From: Epiperipatus broadwayi
Lineage: Eukaryota; Onychophora; Udeonychophora; Euonychophora; Peripatidae
NCBI GenBank assembly: GCA_028023455.1
Contig: JAQFVV010006221.1
Span: 6,365,011 to 6,429,010, forward strand
Reading direction: 5' to 3'
Length of the DNA: 64,000 nt
Shown: piece by piece, positions 40,101-55,100 of the stretch
Numbering within the stretch: position 1 is the first letter of the stretch
How the letters are laid out: the number at the start of each line of letters is the position of its first letter
The notes under the pieces: model-generated
Databases searched by the model: none
What the model was told of the DNA's origin: nothing
The model's input: only the letters and a program-made list of their open reading frames with translations
Translations under genes and position numbers: made by a program

Positions 40101-43100
40101 AGCACTGTTGCACCTCAAGTAATAATGGCAAGGTGTTCAAATTAATATCTTTTCATTAATCATTTTCTCACAGATTCGGCCATTTACAGGTGAAGAATCT
40201 TTAAAACAAACTTTTGCATTTACTTCTTTTCTTTCTTTAGTATGCTAGCTTTGTAAAATCTAAAGAAAGAGAGAGAATAATGGGTCTCTGAGGTGGACTT
40301 ACCTTTGTTTAAACTATTTGCTCTTTACAGATTCTGTAGAAATTCTCTCAGTCCACAAATCGTATTTTTCCATTCCAGCTAATATTTTACTGTTGAAATT
40401 CTTATAAGACCAAATAGTTTAAACAAATATGAGAAAACTCTGTGCATTTCAGACTCGTGGGACCCCATTATTATATATTCTGTATTTCATCTAGCAATAA
40501 TTTTACAAAGGCAGCTGACCAAAAAATGAAAGAAGAATATACCCAAGCTTGTTTTGAAGTTTCTTCAGCTGTGAATGGTCAACTTCACAATAAAATAAGT
40601 AGTAATTATAAATTTATTTAAACGCACATTGATTATGTAAGTAATATTTACTAAGGCTGTAACCTCAAGAATGTACCTGTAAAAATGCGATAGTAGAGAC
40701 CTCTACAGGTCTTAACCAGCTTGTGGTTAAGACCTGTAGAGGTCTCTACTATCGCATTTTTACATGTACATTCTTGAGGTTACAGCTTTAGTAAATAAAA
40801 TAAGTAATAAAGAGACACTCTCTCACTTTTATTTGAGATGCAACAATGCTTCAAGATGCCAAACTTTGACAAAAATGAATAGACTCTATTGGAATGTAAT
40901 CAGTCTAAAAAGGTGAAAAATGTTTCTGCATCTATGGATTGGGACTGTCTTAAAGTTTTCTTTTAAGTACTTTAAACAGGAGTGTTTTATTACCGGACGT
41001 GGAAATTTCTCAACACAAAGGCAGTGAAAATCTTCATTATAATATTACATATTGTCTTTGTATTTAACAATGTTTAAAAAATTCTTCAGAACTGATGCAA
41101 TGAGTTATAGTTGCAATGAAGACTTTTGATACTTCCATATATAACAAGAAAACTTATCATTTGAATATTGGATTTGATTAAAGTGTGAAAAATTATATTA
41201 TATTTTTTTTTTTACTTTGGTGATCTAATTCATTTGAAAAGGATATAATGTTTATTTAAATATGATGATGAAGGAAGAAAGGAATGAAAAGGACTATGTT
41301 GGATGGTCTTCATCGTCACATTAATGAATGTAACACTGAGAAACCTGAAAATCTAATAGGTGATAATTTATTCTGGATAAAAGTCATTCTTATAAACACT
41401 AGAAATCAATGTCATTTCAGCAATGTTTCAATAACACTAATTTAAAAAGTTTTTACACATAATTAAAATTTAAACTAAACTTTAATATATTGCTTTCTTT
41501 TTGACTATTATTTGTCCTGTGATTTTGGCAAATGTATATATTGATTGCTATCTCCAAGGTAAATGGTTAACATTAATAGGTAGTTGTGGTACTTTCAACT
41601 TATGCCCCATGTGGCCGCAAGAGGTGCTGTTTCCTGTGTCAACCACAGAAATATTCAGAGTAGGGGGCCAAAAGGACATCGTCTGCTACCAGCAATCTAG
41701 CCCACTACGTGCTCAGAAAATATTAGAAGTAAATGATTTTCAACATGGCTGCTATGAATGCAATATAATTAATAATATTTATTCCCAGAAATAAACAAAA
41801 AGCAATGGATTAGGAAAAAACAATTATTTCAAGTATTTTATTGATGAAGTAATATATATTTTAATTATTTAAAAGCCATTTTTTGACTACTAGAGAAAAT
41901 TATTGTTTTCTTTCTGTTCTATTTGTTAACAAAATAAAAGTTATTATTGATTGTTTTTTTATATACTTGATGTTTTGCAAAAGCATAAAAGTGAAAATTA
42001 CTTAAATCTAAAATATCAATTTTGAAAATTAAAAAAAAAAAACAACAACTAGTAAATAAAAATGCAATTCAAAACAAATCTTTAACAGGAATCTGATCCA
42101 ATTGACATAAATATTCATCTGAATACTTTCTATTTAAAAGCCATTATATTTTAAATAAGATGTAATGTAATCATTTAATATATTTTGAGAAGTAAATATT
42201 CATCAGTTAAAAAAAGAATAAAATTATATGTCAATTCATTTACAATCCAATTCAAAAAATGACATTATAGATATGCATTTATGATTCCAGTCTTTAATGA
42301 TTGCTTACTTTCTCTTGAAAATATTAAAAAAACTGCCATCTATGGATTAAAATTATAACTAACATTTAAAATATTTTTATAATTAAAAAATAATTTATAG
42401 CACTTTTTTAAATTCATTGATTTTCTATTAACCAATGCAGTGTGAAAAATGATAGCACCATGAAGTTCCTTGCTCATTGCTATAATTGACTTAACTTGTT
42501 ATTTGACTGAAAAAGTTTAGACATTATTCAATTGCTTATTTATTTGTGAATAAATAAATAGATATATAATTATTTATTTATAAATATATTAATAAATCAT
42601 TTCTTAGTAAGCTTATTCTCCCATTGAGTAATGCTATCTTGATTTATTTACATTTTCAATATATATTACATTTAAGATGTAGTTCATACTTTTGATTTTT
42701 GTATATCTTTGAATAAATTAATTAGTTACTTATTTATAAATGTGATTTATTTATTTCTAATTAAATAAATTGGGTTAAATTAAAATTATTTTATAATTTA
42801 GCAGTAAAAGATTTGTGAATTTCTTTAAGATATTCAGTTATAGAATAGAACATATTTTTATTTATTTAATTTAGTAAAAATAAGATTTTATTAGGAATTT
42901 TGTTACAGAATGCTTGTGGTAAATTGGATTTTTAAAAAAATGATTATATTAGATATACATTTGAAAAAAATGTATTCAACACCCAGTGGTAATCAATTGC
43001 AGTACAAAAAAGAAGAGTGGAGAATAATACTACTCAAAACGTGTAATTACTAACCTGTATTGTCTATTTGTATATTATTACTAACATGTTGATGTATTTG

Positions 43101-46100
43101 AAAAGTTTAAATAAAATTTAAAATTTTCGATACATTTAGCATTCATTTATAAACGATGGAAATAGTCCAACATATCACATCTTATCCATAATGTTTATCT
43201 TAATATAACAATAGATAAAGTTAACATAAGTATTCAAAAGTGAAGTTGAAAAATATGCTTTTGCAATAACAGTTTAAAATTAAAATAAAAACTTTGCTGT
43301 AAAATGTTGTCCAAGTTCATGGTGGATGAAATGGCAAGTTGAAGTAAGCTTACTGATGAGAGGTGAACATATAGATGTTTTTACTTTCCACTTACGATAT
43401 TTCACTTTAAAAATGCTGGTTACTATATTATGTTGCACAGAAAGTCACACCAAGTTTATATGTTCAAAAAAAATGGTGAAGAATTTCAATGAGTGATAAA
43501 TTGGAATTGTTATTTACAATATTTCTCAGTCCATATTTTTCTTTTTAAAACATGTTTTCTTATTGCATTCCTGTATAACTTATTAACACTGTAACTGATT
43601 TTATACTCATTCTTATATTTTTTTTTATTTAATAATAAAACCGGCTTTGAAAAGAAAAATATCAATTGAGTAATATTATAAATTCTAAAGGAGTGAGTTC
43701 CATTTGGAAAGTGAGTTGGATAATTGGAATTTTGAAATTTAAAATGTTGGGTTTCAGTGCTTATTTATTATTGATAAAAATGTTTTGAATCCTTCTTCCC
43801 ATAATCACTTTTACAATGCTATATTTTATGTTTTATTTGACCAATCTTACAATGTAGTTTTGACTCCCCAATAGTCTTCTTCTATTGAAGCAGTAAAATT
43901 GGTCAAGCAAAAAAAAAAAAAAAACTTATATCATTGTAAAAGTTTTAAAAAAAGGTGAATTCATTTACTTGTTTTATAAAATCAATCAATGCATAAAAGT
44001 GAGATATGAAATGAAAGAATCCTAAAGAATTCAGAAATAAAGTTTTTATATTCATTATGCTTGCAGAAAGTGTGTTAATTTTTTAATATATTATAATTAT
44101 ATAAATAAAAAAAATGTTTAAAATGATATTAAGTGCGGTGAAAATGAATGCGTAATATATATTAAAAAATAAAAACTTTATTGTAATCTGAAGACATTAA
44201 TTATTGCAAATTTAATTATTGATACCAGATTTAAAAAAGATATGATATTTTAGTTATTAGTTAAACATTTTATTTGAAACTTAACTATAAATATTTAAGT
44301 TCCACTCCTCAAAGAGGGTAGCATTTTAAGTAAAATAATATATTCTAAAAATGCAAATGTCTTAAATTTTTTATATTTTTATTCATATTATAGAATTTAT
44401 TTCACTTCCTATAAACAGCCATTGTCTGTCTGTTTTATTGCTGAATAAAAATTATTATATATATATTCAATACGATCTGTGTCCTATTACTGTCAGGTGA
44501 ATATAATTGGGTAATTTAAATACAGTTAAATTTTTCTTAAGACATTCAATCTATAATATTCGATGATGGAAATAGTTCAATATATAAATACAACTAAAAT
44601 ACCAATATCACAAACCTTCAGGAAAACAATTATGTTTTTGTTTTTAGTAGTAAAACGATTTTATTTATATCCAGTTTGTTTGAATATTTGTACATGTAGC
44701 ATATGTTGATACTACTTTTCTTTCAGAAATTTTTTACTTATCCACTGTGTACATATATATAATTTTACTGTTTAATTAATAATTTGTAAAGCTCATATTC
44801 ATTACGTAAGTAATATATATTCAGGCTATAACCTTAAGACTATGCACTTAAATGCGTATTTTAGGCGCATAGTTTTATTGTATAACCTGTTATTTCTTTT
44901 ATTATTTTAGATAAGAAGAGATGTACGATTAGAAACCAAATACGTTGAGCTGGCGGTAGTGTGTGATCACGAATTGGTAAATTCAATTATATATATATAT
45001 TCTTGTATGAATAAAATTTTAAATATTATGTTTAAAAATGTGAATTTAATGTTGAAATGAAATATAATCAATAAATGAAATAGTAATTTGCATATAAAAT
45101 AATTCTATATAAAATAACCACTAAAAAACTTCATTATGCAAAAAGAAGAAACCCTGTAAAAAGTAGCAGAAAACTAGTTTAATAAAAGGAAAATATATAT
45201 ATAAGTTTTATTTTAACTATTATTTTTATAGATATATTTATTTATTGTTTGTCTTTGTTTTTTTACTAGAAACACACATTTTTAATTGTTGTGTGCGCAA
45301 TTTATTTGTTGTTTATTTATCTTTATTCTTTGTTTTGGTTTTCAGTGTGAAGGTAATGAGAAAATCTTAGAAGTTTATCGCATATTTTTTCATTATTGAA
45401 TTCATAGAAAATTGTAAAAAAAAAGAAAAGGAAATTTAACTTTTGCTATATGGCAATATAAAGAAAATTGGGGGGGGGGATAAAATAGTCAATGAATGAT
45501 ACCCAGATATTTGTACATCATCATCATCATCATCATCAACCATTATCAATCCACTGCAGGCTGAAGGTCTCTCCAAGTTTAATCCATCTTCTCCGATCTT
45601 TAGCCTCCCTTTTCCACAACACCTCTGCACACTTTCTTATTTCATCCATCCATCTCACATGTGGTCTCTTTCTGGGTCTTTTACAATCTCTTGGAATCCA
45701 GTTTAAAATTTCAATTGTCCATCTATTATCATTTCTTCTAGCAATATGTCCAGCCCAACTCCATTTCAATCTTTTAATTTTTTCAATAAGGTCAGTAACA
45801 CCTGTTTGTTGTCTTACCCATACATTGCGTTTTCGATCTCTTCTTGTTACTCCCAACATACATCTCTCCATACTCCTTTGAGTGGTCTGAAGTCTCTGTA
45901 TTGCTCTTCTATTAAGTGTCCATGTCTCAGATCCATAAGTAAGAACTGGTAAAACACATTTGTTAAAAACCATTTTTTTTTCAAACACATAGGCATATTT
46001 CCTTTTAGTATCAAGTTATTTCTACAAAAAGCACTCCAACCAAGTTTAATTCTATGATTAATTTCCTCCATTATGTTTCCATCTGTATTAATAATCGGAC

Positions 46101-49100
46101 CTAGGTATTTGTAACTGTTAACTTCTTCTAATTCTTCATAATCAATCTTTATTTTCATATTTTGAGCAAATCGATTAAACATTACTTTAGTCTTTTTAAC
46201 ATTTATCTTTAGTCCTACTTTTCTACTTTCATCTGCTAACTCCTGCAACATTTCCTGCAGCTCTGAAGCATTATTTGCAAAAAAAAACTACATCATCTGC
46301 AAAATCTAAATGACTTAAATACTCTCCATTTACTTTCACTCCTTTAGTTTCCCATTTTAATCCACAAAATACTTCTTGCAGCACTGCTGTAAAAAGTTTT
46401 GGAGATATGGAGTCATCTTGCCTTACACCTTTCTCAATGTTGATTTTTCCAGTATCATTATGTAATCTAATTGTTGCTGTTGCATTTTTATAAATATTCT
46501 TTAAAATATGACAATATCCTGGATCTATACCTTGATGATCCAATGCTTTAATCACTGAAGAAATGTGTATAGAATTGAATGCCTTTTCATAATCTACAAA
46601 TCCAAAACATAATGACAACTCATATTCATTTGTCCTTTCTATAACTTCTCTCAGTACCTGAATATGATCTACTGTACTAAAACCACTTTTAAATCCAGCT
46701 TGTTCTTTTGTTTGGTGGAAATCCAAAGTTCTCTGTAGACGAGTTGTAATTATCTTGGTAAAAATTTTATATAAAACTGATAAAAGGCTGATAGGTCTGT
46801 AATTTTTAATATCTTCTTTATCACCTTTTTTAAATATTAATATTATTACTGCATTCTTCCAATCTTCCAGTATATCTTTATCATTTAGACATTTGGTATA
46901 TAACTTTGCTAAAATTGTTTCTATTTCTTCACCTCCTTCTTTTAATATATCAATTATAATTCCATCATTTCCTGGAGCCTTTCCTTTCTTCATACATTTA
47001 ATTGCATGTCTCACTTCTTCATTTAAAATTCTGGGCAATTTGGAAGATGTAATAGATATAGGAGGTACTTGTTCTTTATTACTATATAATTCTTGATAAA
47101 AATCTTCTACCAATTTCATGATGTCATCTCTCTTTTTAGTAATAATTCTATCTTTTTTTCTTATTGCAGATATAAATTTCCTACCAATACCAAAATGTTG
47201 TTTAACATTCTTGAGACTTTTATTTTCTTCTACAGCTTTCCTTGCTATTTCACAGTTATACTTTTTTATATATCATTTTCAACTCTTTTCCGTACCATTT
47301 TACAAAATTCGAGATATTCAATTCTTTTTAATACATCATTTTTGTATATCTTCATATTCCTTCTTTTCTTCATAAATTCTCTGGTTTCAGTAGAAATTTT
47401 ATTAGTCAATTGCTGTTTTTTTCTACCAGCTATCTTTGTTGCAGTTTTTAAAAGTGTATCATATAAAGTAATAAAAAAATTAACTGAATATGGTTCTATA
47501 ATAATATGAATTTAAATTATTCAGAAACAAAGTAAATGAAAATAGTGAATTTAACAATAAACTAAATTAAAAAAATGAATCTTTAATAAAGCTAAATTTA
47601 AAATGAACTAAATTTGGAATCAAAAAACAGACGTATTAATAATATAACAAATAAATAGTAGTTTAAGATCTATTTATGCAAAAATATTATTCACATTTGT
47701 AAACTCTATATTTGTGTTAATATAAATAAATACACACGTATAAATTAAATATAAACTATAATATATATAATCACCATCTCAAACGAATGACAAATTTTTA
47801 TCAATTTACTCAAGCGTTTTCTAAGGTCTAAGCCTTCATTTTCAAGAAGTAGCTGGAATAAACTATGCAAATTAGGGTGGAATAGATATGCAAATGAGGG
47901 TGGACTAGATCTTCATTGACCTAGATCTGCCACTTCCTAGAGATGGCATAAAATGTTTCCTTTTTATTCATGGCATTGTCAAATGGTTTTGTCATTAAAA
48001 AAAACAAAGGCTCATAAGATCTTCACCATAACAGATTTGCCATTGATTTGTTGGAAGATATACTTGTAAAAAGTGCTACAACATTAAAACATTAGTATTT
48101 TAAAATTGCTGGGGATTCTATTGCTAAGAGAAATAATTTTACAATATAGACATTATTATACTTAAATTAGATTTTAAAGGAATATATGACAGTAAGGATC
48201 ATTATAAATTGTTCAGAAAGATAGGTCTGATAAATTGTATTAAGAGCATAAAAGTAGAATTAGAGATTAGTAGAATAAAAGTGAAATCGTGTAGAAAAAA
48301 TTCCAATTATTTAATGAAAATAAATAACGTTAATGACCAGACTGATTTCTAACAGTAGTTTGTCTTTTAGTTTTTACCAGGATCGTATTGGAAATTTGAT
48401 TCTATTTTTTACAAAGATTATTATAGGTTTAGCTCCCATAGATAGGTGAAATAATTGCTTATGTAGGTTATTGTGAAAGATTATGTAATCTATCAACATC
48501 ACCAAAAATAATCATCATGTTTTTGAGTTACTGATGCCTTCTTACTGTTCTTTTAGATATTCCATCTACATTTTTAGAATCTTTTTATCAATATATCATC
48601 AGCTACTATTAATATTCATTGTATTACAGCTTAAATAAAATTTAAACTTCTCTCATTTAACCCATACAAATTATATGTATTTACAGTAATATAAGATTTT
48701 ATTAAACAATTCAAAACAAAGCAAAATTGATTGTGTTTTCAATTTCATTCTCATAGTTTTGTAGTTAAATAAAGTTAAAAGGTGGCTGCTGGAGGATTGC
48801 ATTAGATCCTAGGATCTAGGTGCAGTGCTCTCAGATCCAAGGCTCCTCAGTGATGAAGGCCACAAGCCAGAAACTAGTCTGGGAATATTGGATGAGTAGG
48901 CACTAGATAGGGATTTTATGCACCATCCTTTTGGCATCCATTGATTGCTCTTGTTAGCACAAGATGGCACTACTATATGGAGAGTTTTGCTTTGTTTTGA
49001 ATTGTTTAATAACAATTATGTGCTAGTATGAGATAGTGATCATGTGATGTAATATAAGATTTTGTAGCAATTATCCAGATAATTCTTATCTACTCTATCT

Positions 49101-52100
49101 ACTCTACTTTAAACAATTTAGTCTCTGGTTATTTACAGAGTATGCATGACTTAGAATTGATCCAAGCACTTTCAGATCTTGAGTCCATTACTCTCACTAT
49201 TAAGATAAACTGTGTAAAGGAGAAGTACTTGTAATGGATTTAAATGATAGAGTGGTATGGACAGTGTTCAGTGATGAGCTTGGTCACAGGTGTCTAGTAA
49301 CATAATAATAAAACATATTCAATTCAGATGCTACTGTTGGTGATATTTGAATTCTAATAATACCCACTTAGGATTTCAGGTTAGAGTTAATATTTTTCTT
49401 TATGATCTGTAATCATCATCATCATCATTTTCATGATGTATCTACAAGTAGATGGTCTCATGAATAACCTTCTCTAAAATGATCTTTTAACTTTTTGAAT
49501 CTCCGGCTTTTCAGCAGCACATTATTATTATGAATGAATCCTTTCATCTTGTTATTATAGCCTTTTTTCTACTTTTATTCTCAATGCCCCTACGATTTTT
49601 CTATTGAATTGAATATATATATATAATGCAACTAAAATCTGACAATTTTGAAATGACCATTAGTTATTGAAGAGAAAAAAATCCAAGTTAAATCTGGTTA
49701 TATCAAAAGTCTTTTTACTTGTTCTGTCAAATGTTAGTTTATTATGGACCTTTGGTCTATGGGATTCTCTAGTATTGACGAATGATCCAAGAAGACACAC
49801 ACTGAGTTTTATATCTTCACCATTAAATTTAAAATCAGTTGCAGTCTCCATCATCATAACATTTAGTACTTTATACTTATCCAGAAATTCATATTTTTAC
49901 TCTATTCTTTATATTTCCTAATAAATGTCTTTAATTTTTTTTAATTTGTGATTCTAAGTATGGTATCATTATCGTGTCTAAGTTTATTGATGTTTCTTCT
50001 AACAATTCCAAATCCATATTTATTTTTGTGTATTCTGGGGTTTTTTTTAAATTATGTGTTCAATATGCAAGTTGAATAGGTAACCTAACAATATATAAAC
50101 TCTACAATTATTTTGCTGATATGAAACAAATCTTTTTTACTATAGCCTATTTTAATTGTACTTTCCAGTCTCTTATCAAGATTATTCATGAGAATAAGAA
50201 GTTGCTCCAGAATGTTTATTTTTCTAAGAACATCTCATAATTCAACATGTTTATCAGATTTTGTCAATAAAATGCATGTCTATTTTTTTTACAGTTCCCA
50301 ATCTTTTCACTTATCCAGAATGCATTAGAAGTGATGCCTCTCAAGCTTTTCTGGAGTTCTATTTGTGTATCAGGAATGTAAGGTGTTCATCTGTGCTGGA
50401 CAAAAATCTTACTTGAATGCATATGGGATAAGCAACACTGTAGAATAGTTTACAGAGTGTAAACCCCATTTTAAAATATAAAATGATTTCAGTTATAGGT
50501 AGTTAGTTGAGTAGTGTTTCAGATTAGTTTTCCCAATCTGCTCAATACTTTTATTCATCAGTTCTACAGTATTTCTGATGCAGTCCCTCAAGCTAACACA
50601 AAACTAGAACTTGCTTTGATGGCACAATTTCTACAGAGTTGAGCTCTTGCTTTTGCAAGTTTGTTTCGGTTTTAGTACCATCATAATTTTTTTTAGTATT
50701 TCCTGTAAGTTCCTTATAATATTTTTTTTTTTACTTTTAATTTGGTTTTTTCTTTCTCTTTTGTATAATTATCACAGTATTTTAATGACATCATTTTGAT
50801 TTTTATTATTATGTCATCTTATTTAAACTTTCTTCCTATTCATTTTATGTATTTATTTTATTTTTATTACAGTTCATACGGTTATCTGATTTACATCCAA
50901 AACTTTAGAGTAAAATATTATTTATAAAAGCAATAGCAATATTTCCGGACTGTATTTAGGATGTTTAACTTTTTGATATGCTTTTGGTATTCAGGATGAA
51001 AATTTTCATCAGTGGGTGCAAATGAAATTTATTGAATCCCTGTGAATTCTGTCCAGTCATGTCCAAATTTAGTTAGTGTTTTACTAGCTTGAAAAAACCA
51101 TTAGCAATAAAAATTTATTGAATTTACAAAAAAAATTTTTTTTTTTTTATTTCATTTCTGCTTCTGTTTTCCAAATTCTCTAATGGCATTACTTCCCACC
51201 CCCCATTCCCATGTTTCATATTCCATCAATTCATTAAAATTTTCATTTATTTGTTTGGAGTTTTAATGATTTTGTAATGGTCAATTTGTTAACTCGGGCA
51301 CCACCTGATATCATTGTCAGGAATTATCGCAATGGTCTACCTCATTTGTATCTCTATATTGATATGATTAGGGAATATTTTTCCTTAATATGTGATGATG
51401 AAAGTGATCACTACATTAATCATAATGGTTAATACCAGGCCAAATCACGCAGCTCATGAATTACTCTAGATGAAATAGACATATATATAGACCAAACAAT
51501 TCTATACATTATAAGCTAACCACACATTATTTAAGCAAAATAAAAAGAAAAGATGATTTGTTTAAAATCTGTTAGTAATATAAATTGTCAATATTTAATA
51601 TCTTGGATTTCAGGAATAAAACTACAGTTACATGTTAATTTAGGTAATAAAAAATTGGGCAACTTCTAAAATCCAGACACAATTATAAGATAAGTCTTTT
51701 AAGTTTTCATGTATCCCAGAATTACAATTTACTTGAGTAAATTTTTATATGTAGGAAATAAGAGTCACAGATCTCATGACCCTATTCTCTTAAGCGTGTA
51801 AGTTATAAACAATGAGGATTGCCAATTTCTCAACAACCTTTGTGTTAAATGCTTAGCCAGAGAAAGCATTTAAAATATTTCTGCAGGAAACCCCCCCCCC
51901 AAACCCCTGACCATGGTTTCATGCTTTGGCACTCCTCAGAGAGGCGCCAGTGTAGGTTTTTATTTAATCTTGAATACTAACACATTAAATAATAATAAAT
52001 GAAGTCTAATAGATTTGTAAGGCAAATTAATGTGAAAAGCATTTTTTTGCGTGTGTTTTGTTTTTCTCAATCAGTCATTTCTTCTTAATTCATTATTATT

Positions 52101-55100
52101 TTTTCATTGAAAGTATTAACAGACAGCTTAAACTACTATTTTTTTTTTAGGAATTAACATACTTAATTTTTAATTGCTAAACTGTATAGAATATTGCCAG
52201 AAATAAGTGATTTTTTTTTTTTTTTTGCTAAATGATATGATTTACATTTAAACAAAATGATAAAGGTAAAACATTAAATATTTATTTGTGTTTATTATTA
52301 CTTATGAAGAAAAATTTGAATTTAACAGTTGAAGTTAGGAGATATAAAAGTTCTGAAGAAGATTGCTGGGGCAATTGAAACTGTAAACTGTAAAAGAGGG
52401 TGGTAAATAAAGTATTGTATAACAGTAGTAAAGTGCATGGATGATTTAGTATTATAATGGTACTTATGAAGTTACTGTAAAATTAACTTTAATTCACAGA
52501 TCACAATGTAAATATATTATTAATGCTTTAAATACTAAAAATAATAATCATTATTCAATATTTGTTTAATTTTAATTTTCTGCAGCATATGAAGTGCTTT
52601 AAGTCTATAGGTTTTCTTTACATATTTTACATAATCCTGAAGAATTAATAAATCAGAGATTCATGAATTGAGAATGTTGGCTGAACAGCATTGCAACTTA
52701 TTTTAAAAAATTTGTATGCATGCACAATCACGGTTAAAATGTTTTAGAGAAACTAACAATGAAATAATATTAGTGATATGAATATTAATTTATGTAAAAA
52801 TTCTAAAACTGCTGAAGATTATATAAATGTATTAGCTACTTATGGGGTATTTTGTCATGTTAAAAGATACCCAAGAGAGGAATTTTCAATGAATAATATA
52901 GTTTGTTCATGTACTGATGGCATTAGTACAAGCCTCATAAAAAAATATTTTTGCTGCTATTATTAAAGAAAATATTCTAATCATTATTTTACGTTTATAT
53001 CCCAAACAAAATACAACGTAATAACATATCAGAAATATTAGTAGTTGAAAGTAAGTTGGTATTATATAATAATAAACTAATGAATTTTTTTTTTACAAGA
53101 AACTGATTAGAATGAAGTCAAAAAAAATTAATAATCTTAATATTACATATGAGAAGTTTGTAGAAATATTTAAAGATAAAAAAATATTGAAATTAATATA
53201 AGAAAAATACAAACGATGGAAGAAATGTAAAACCTAAACAAAACTTGATATATTTCTTAAATATAAGGCATTAAGAAATAAAGTTTTCCTATGATAAGAG
53301 CAGAGAAACAATTGTTTTATAATAAATTTTTAAATGAAACTAGAGGTGACATAAAAAAAACTTTGAGAAAAACAAATGAAATATTACTAAGGAAATTAAG
53401 TTATATAAATGATGAAGATTAAAAATATATATTTTAATATAAATGATAGTTTTCTTTTAGCACATACTTTTAATATTATATTTGTAAAAAAAATTAAGAA
53501 ACTAAAAAAAATTAATCATGATAATAATATTTCGAAAACATATAATAGTCAACCTCATTCAATGTTTATGCCAAATTTAAATGAAGATTTATATGAAATA
53601 ATAAAAGCACGTAGAGTTATTATAATCCCAGATGTAGATACAATCAAAATGACTGTCATAAAAATTAATACTGATATTCTATCAGATATTATAATTTACA
53701 TGATTAATAAAATAATAGAAAGTAGTAAATTCCCTACATTATTAGAAACATCTATAATAAGACCCGTTTATAAATTTGGTGCTAGAAATAATTTTGTTAA
53801 CTATAAAGCTATATCCTTTCTTCAATTGCTAAAATAATAAAAAATTATATTTATAAAATAATAATAAAAAAATTAAATAAAAATATTTTTTTAGTAAACA
53901 ATATGGATTCATAGAATGAAGAAATACAACTATTATTGAAGAATTTTGCAGATAAAATTAATAGTGCATTAAATGATAAAAAATGTGTAACTAATTTTTT
54001 TAGATTTTTATAAGACTTTTGACATTATTGGGTATAAATAATTGACCCGCAATTTATGAAATTGTGGAATCAGAAGAAAATTGCTGACATTTTCCAAAAA
54101 TGACTTAAATGATAGATATGTCGTATCAAAAATATCAAATGTATTGAACAAAAAACTTTATATGGAGTTTCTCAAGATTCCCTACTTAGTGCATTGTTAT
54201 TTCTGATTTTTATGAATGATGTAGGAAATATTAAAATTGAAGGATCAATAAACAGATGATATTGCCATTATGCATTTGAATATCATTATTGATATTGCAA
54301 TTAAAGAATGTCAAGAAAATCTGAACAAAGTTATCTTTGAGAGAGGATTTTTTATAAATGAAAAAACAAAAAATGTATATTAATATACTGTTCTCACATG
54401 AAATATAAAAATAGTGATATACATTCGCATGAGTGCATATATGTAGTAATGTAATATATAATGACAATAAATGTTTAATAGTAGAAAAAGTAAAATATAT
54501 TAGATGATTTGGAATGATGGTAGATGGAAAAAATGTCTTGAAACATCATAATATACTAATAAATTTAGATATTTTATAACAATGTTCTACAAAATCAAAA
54601 ATATTTTTCTTTAAATATTCTTATTTTATATATAAATCTGTATGTGACTCTTTATTGAGATATGGAATAATAATGGTTTTGCAAGCTTTTTAAATATTAA
54701 TTAATAGACTACCATTATTGCAAAAAAAGAATAATTGATCTAATAGAAGAAAATTATATATAAAAAAGAAAAAAGTGGATACAAAAATAATATTGTATTA
54801 TTTAATCAACTTCTTAAATATATTATTATAGAGAGAAAAAAAAATTATAGTACATTCAAAAAATCTTATATAAAACAATTTAAAATCTGTCTAAGAAAAA
54901 TAAATACATACATAGTTCTATGTTCCTAAATTATTCAATAATTTACCCATTGAATTAAAAAGCTTTCAACATTATAGGCAAATAAAAAATCAAATTATAA
55001 AATATATTAAAGAGGGGAAAAAAAATAAAAAAAATTAATACTGCAAAATATATATGAGTATATAATATGATATTAATATCATTTACTTTTTTTATTTTAC

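Larger units (their letters stand above)
38274..44910 (+). other. ADAM intron 3 (about 6.6 kb)
   Basis: It begins GTAAGT and ends TTTTAG. The first 2.6 kb is packed with inverted-repeat elements and one copy of an unidentified repeat. From about 40.85 to 44.75 kb I find only AT-rich sequence. One slightly GC-richer patch near 41.6-41.76 kb has a 97-codon open frame without recognisable motifs. Confidence 0.8.

Noticed and set aside
41501-41794. 97-codon open frame in a slightly GC-richer patch of intron 3
   Set aside because: It has several cysteines but no family motif, and phases of the flanking ADAM exons already agree without it. It could be a repeat fragment; coding function is not supportable.
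43352-43370. CTGATGAG near 43356 as another hammerhead
   Set aside because: The following bases do not form stem II and no GAAA box or stem I pairing is present.
45492-45952. Plus-strand open frames including a histidine run
   Set aside because: They are the antisense of the minus-strand RTE; the histidines come from its (ATG)n 3' end.
47093-47509. Plus-strand 138- and 85-codon open frames
   Set aside because: Antisense of the RTE linker region, whose minus-strand reading matches the RTE family.
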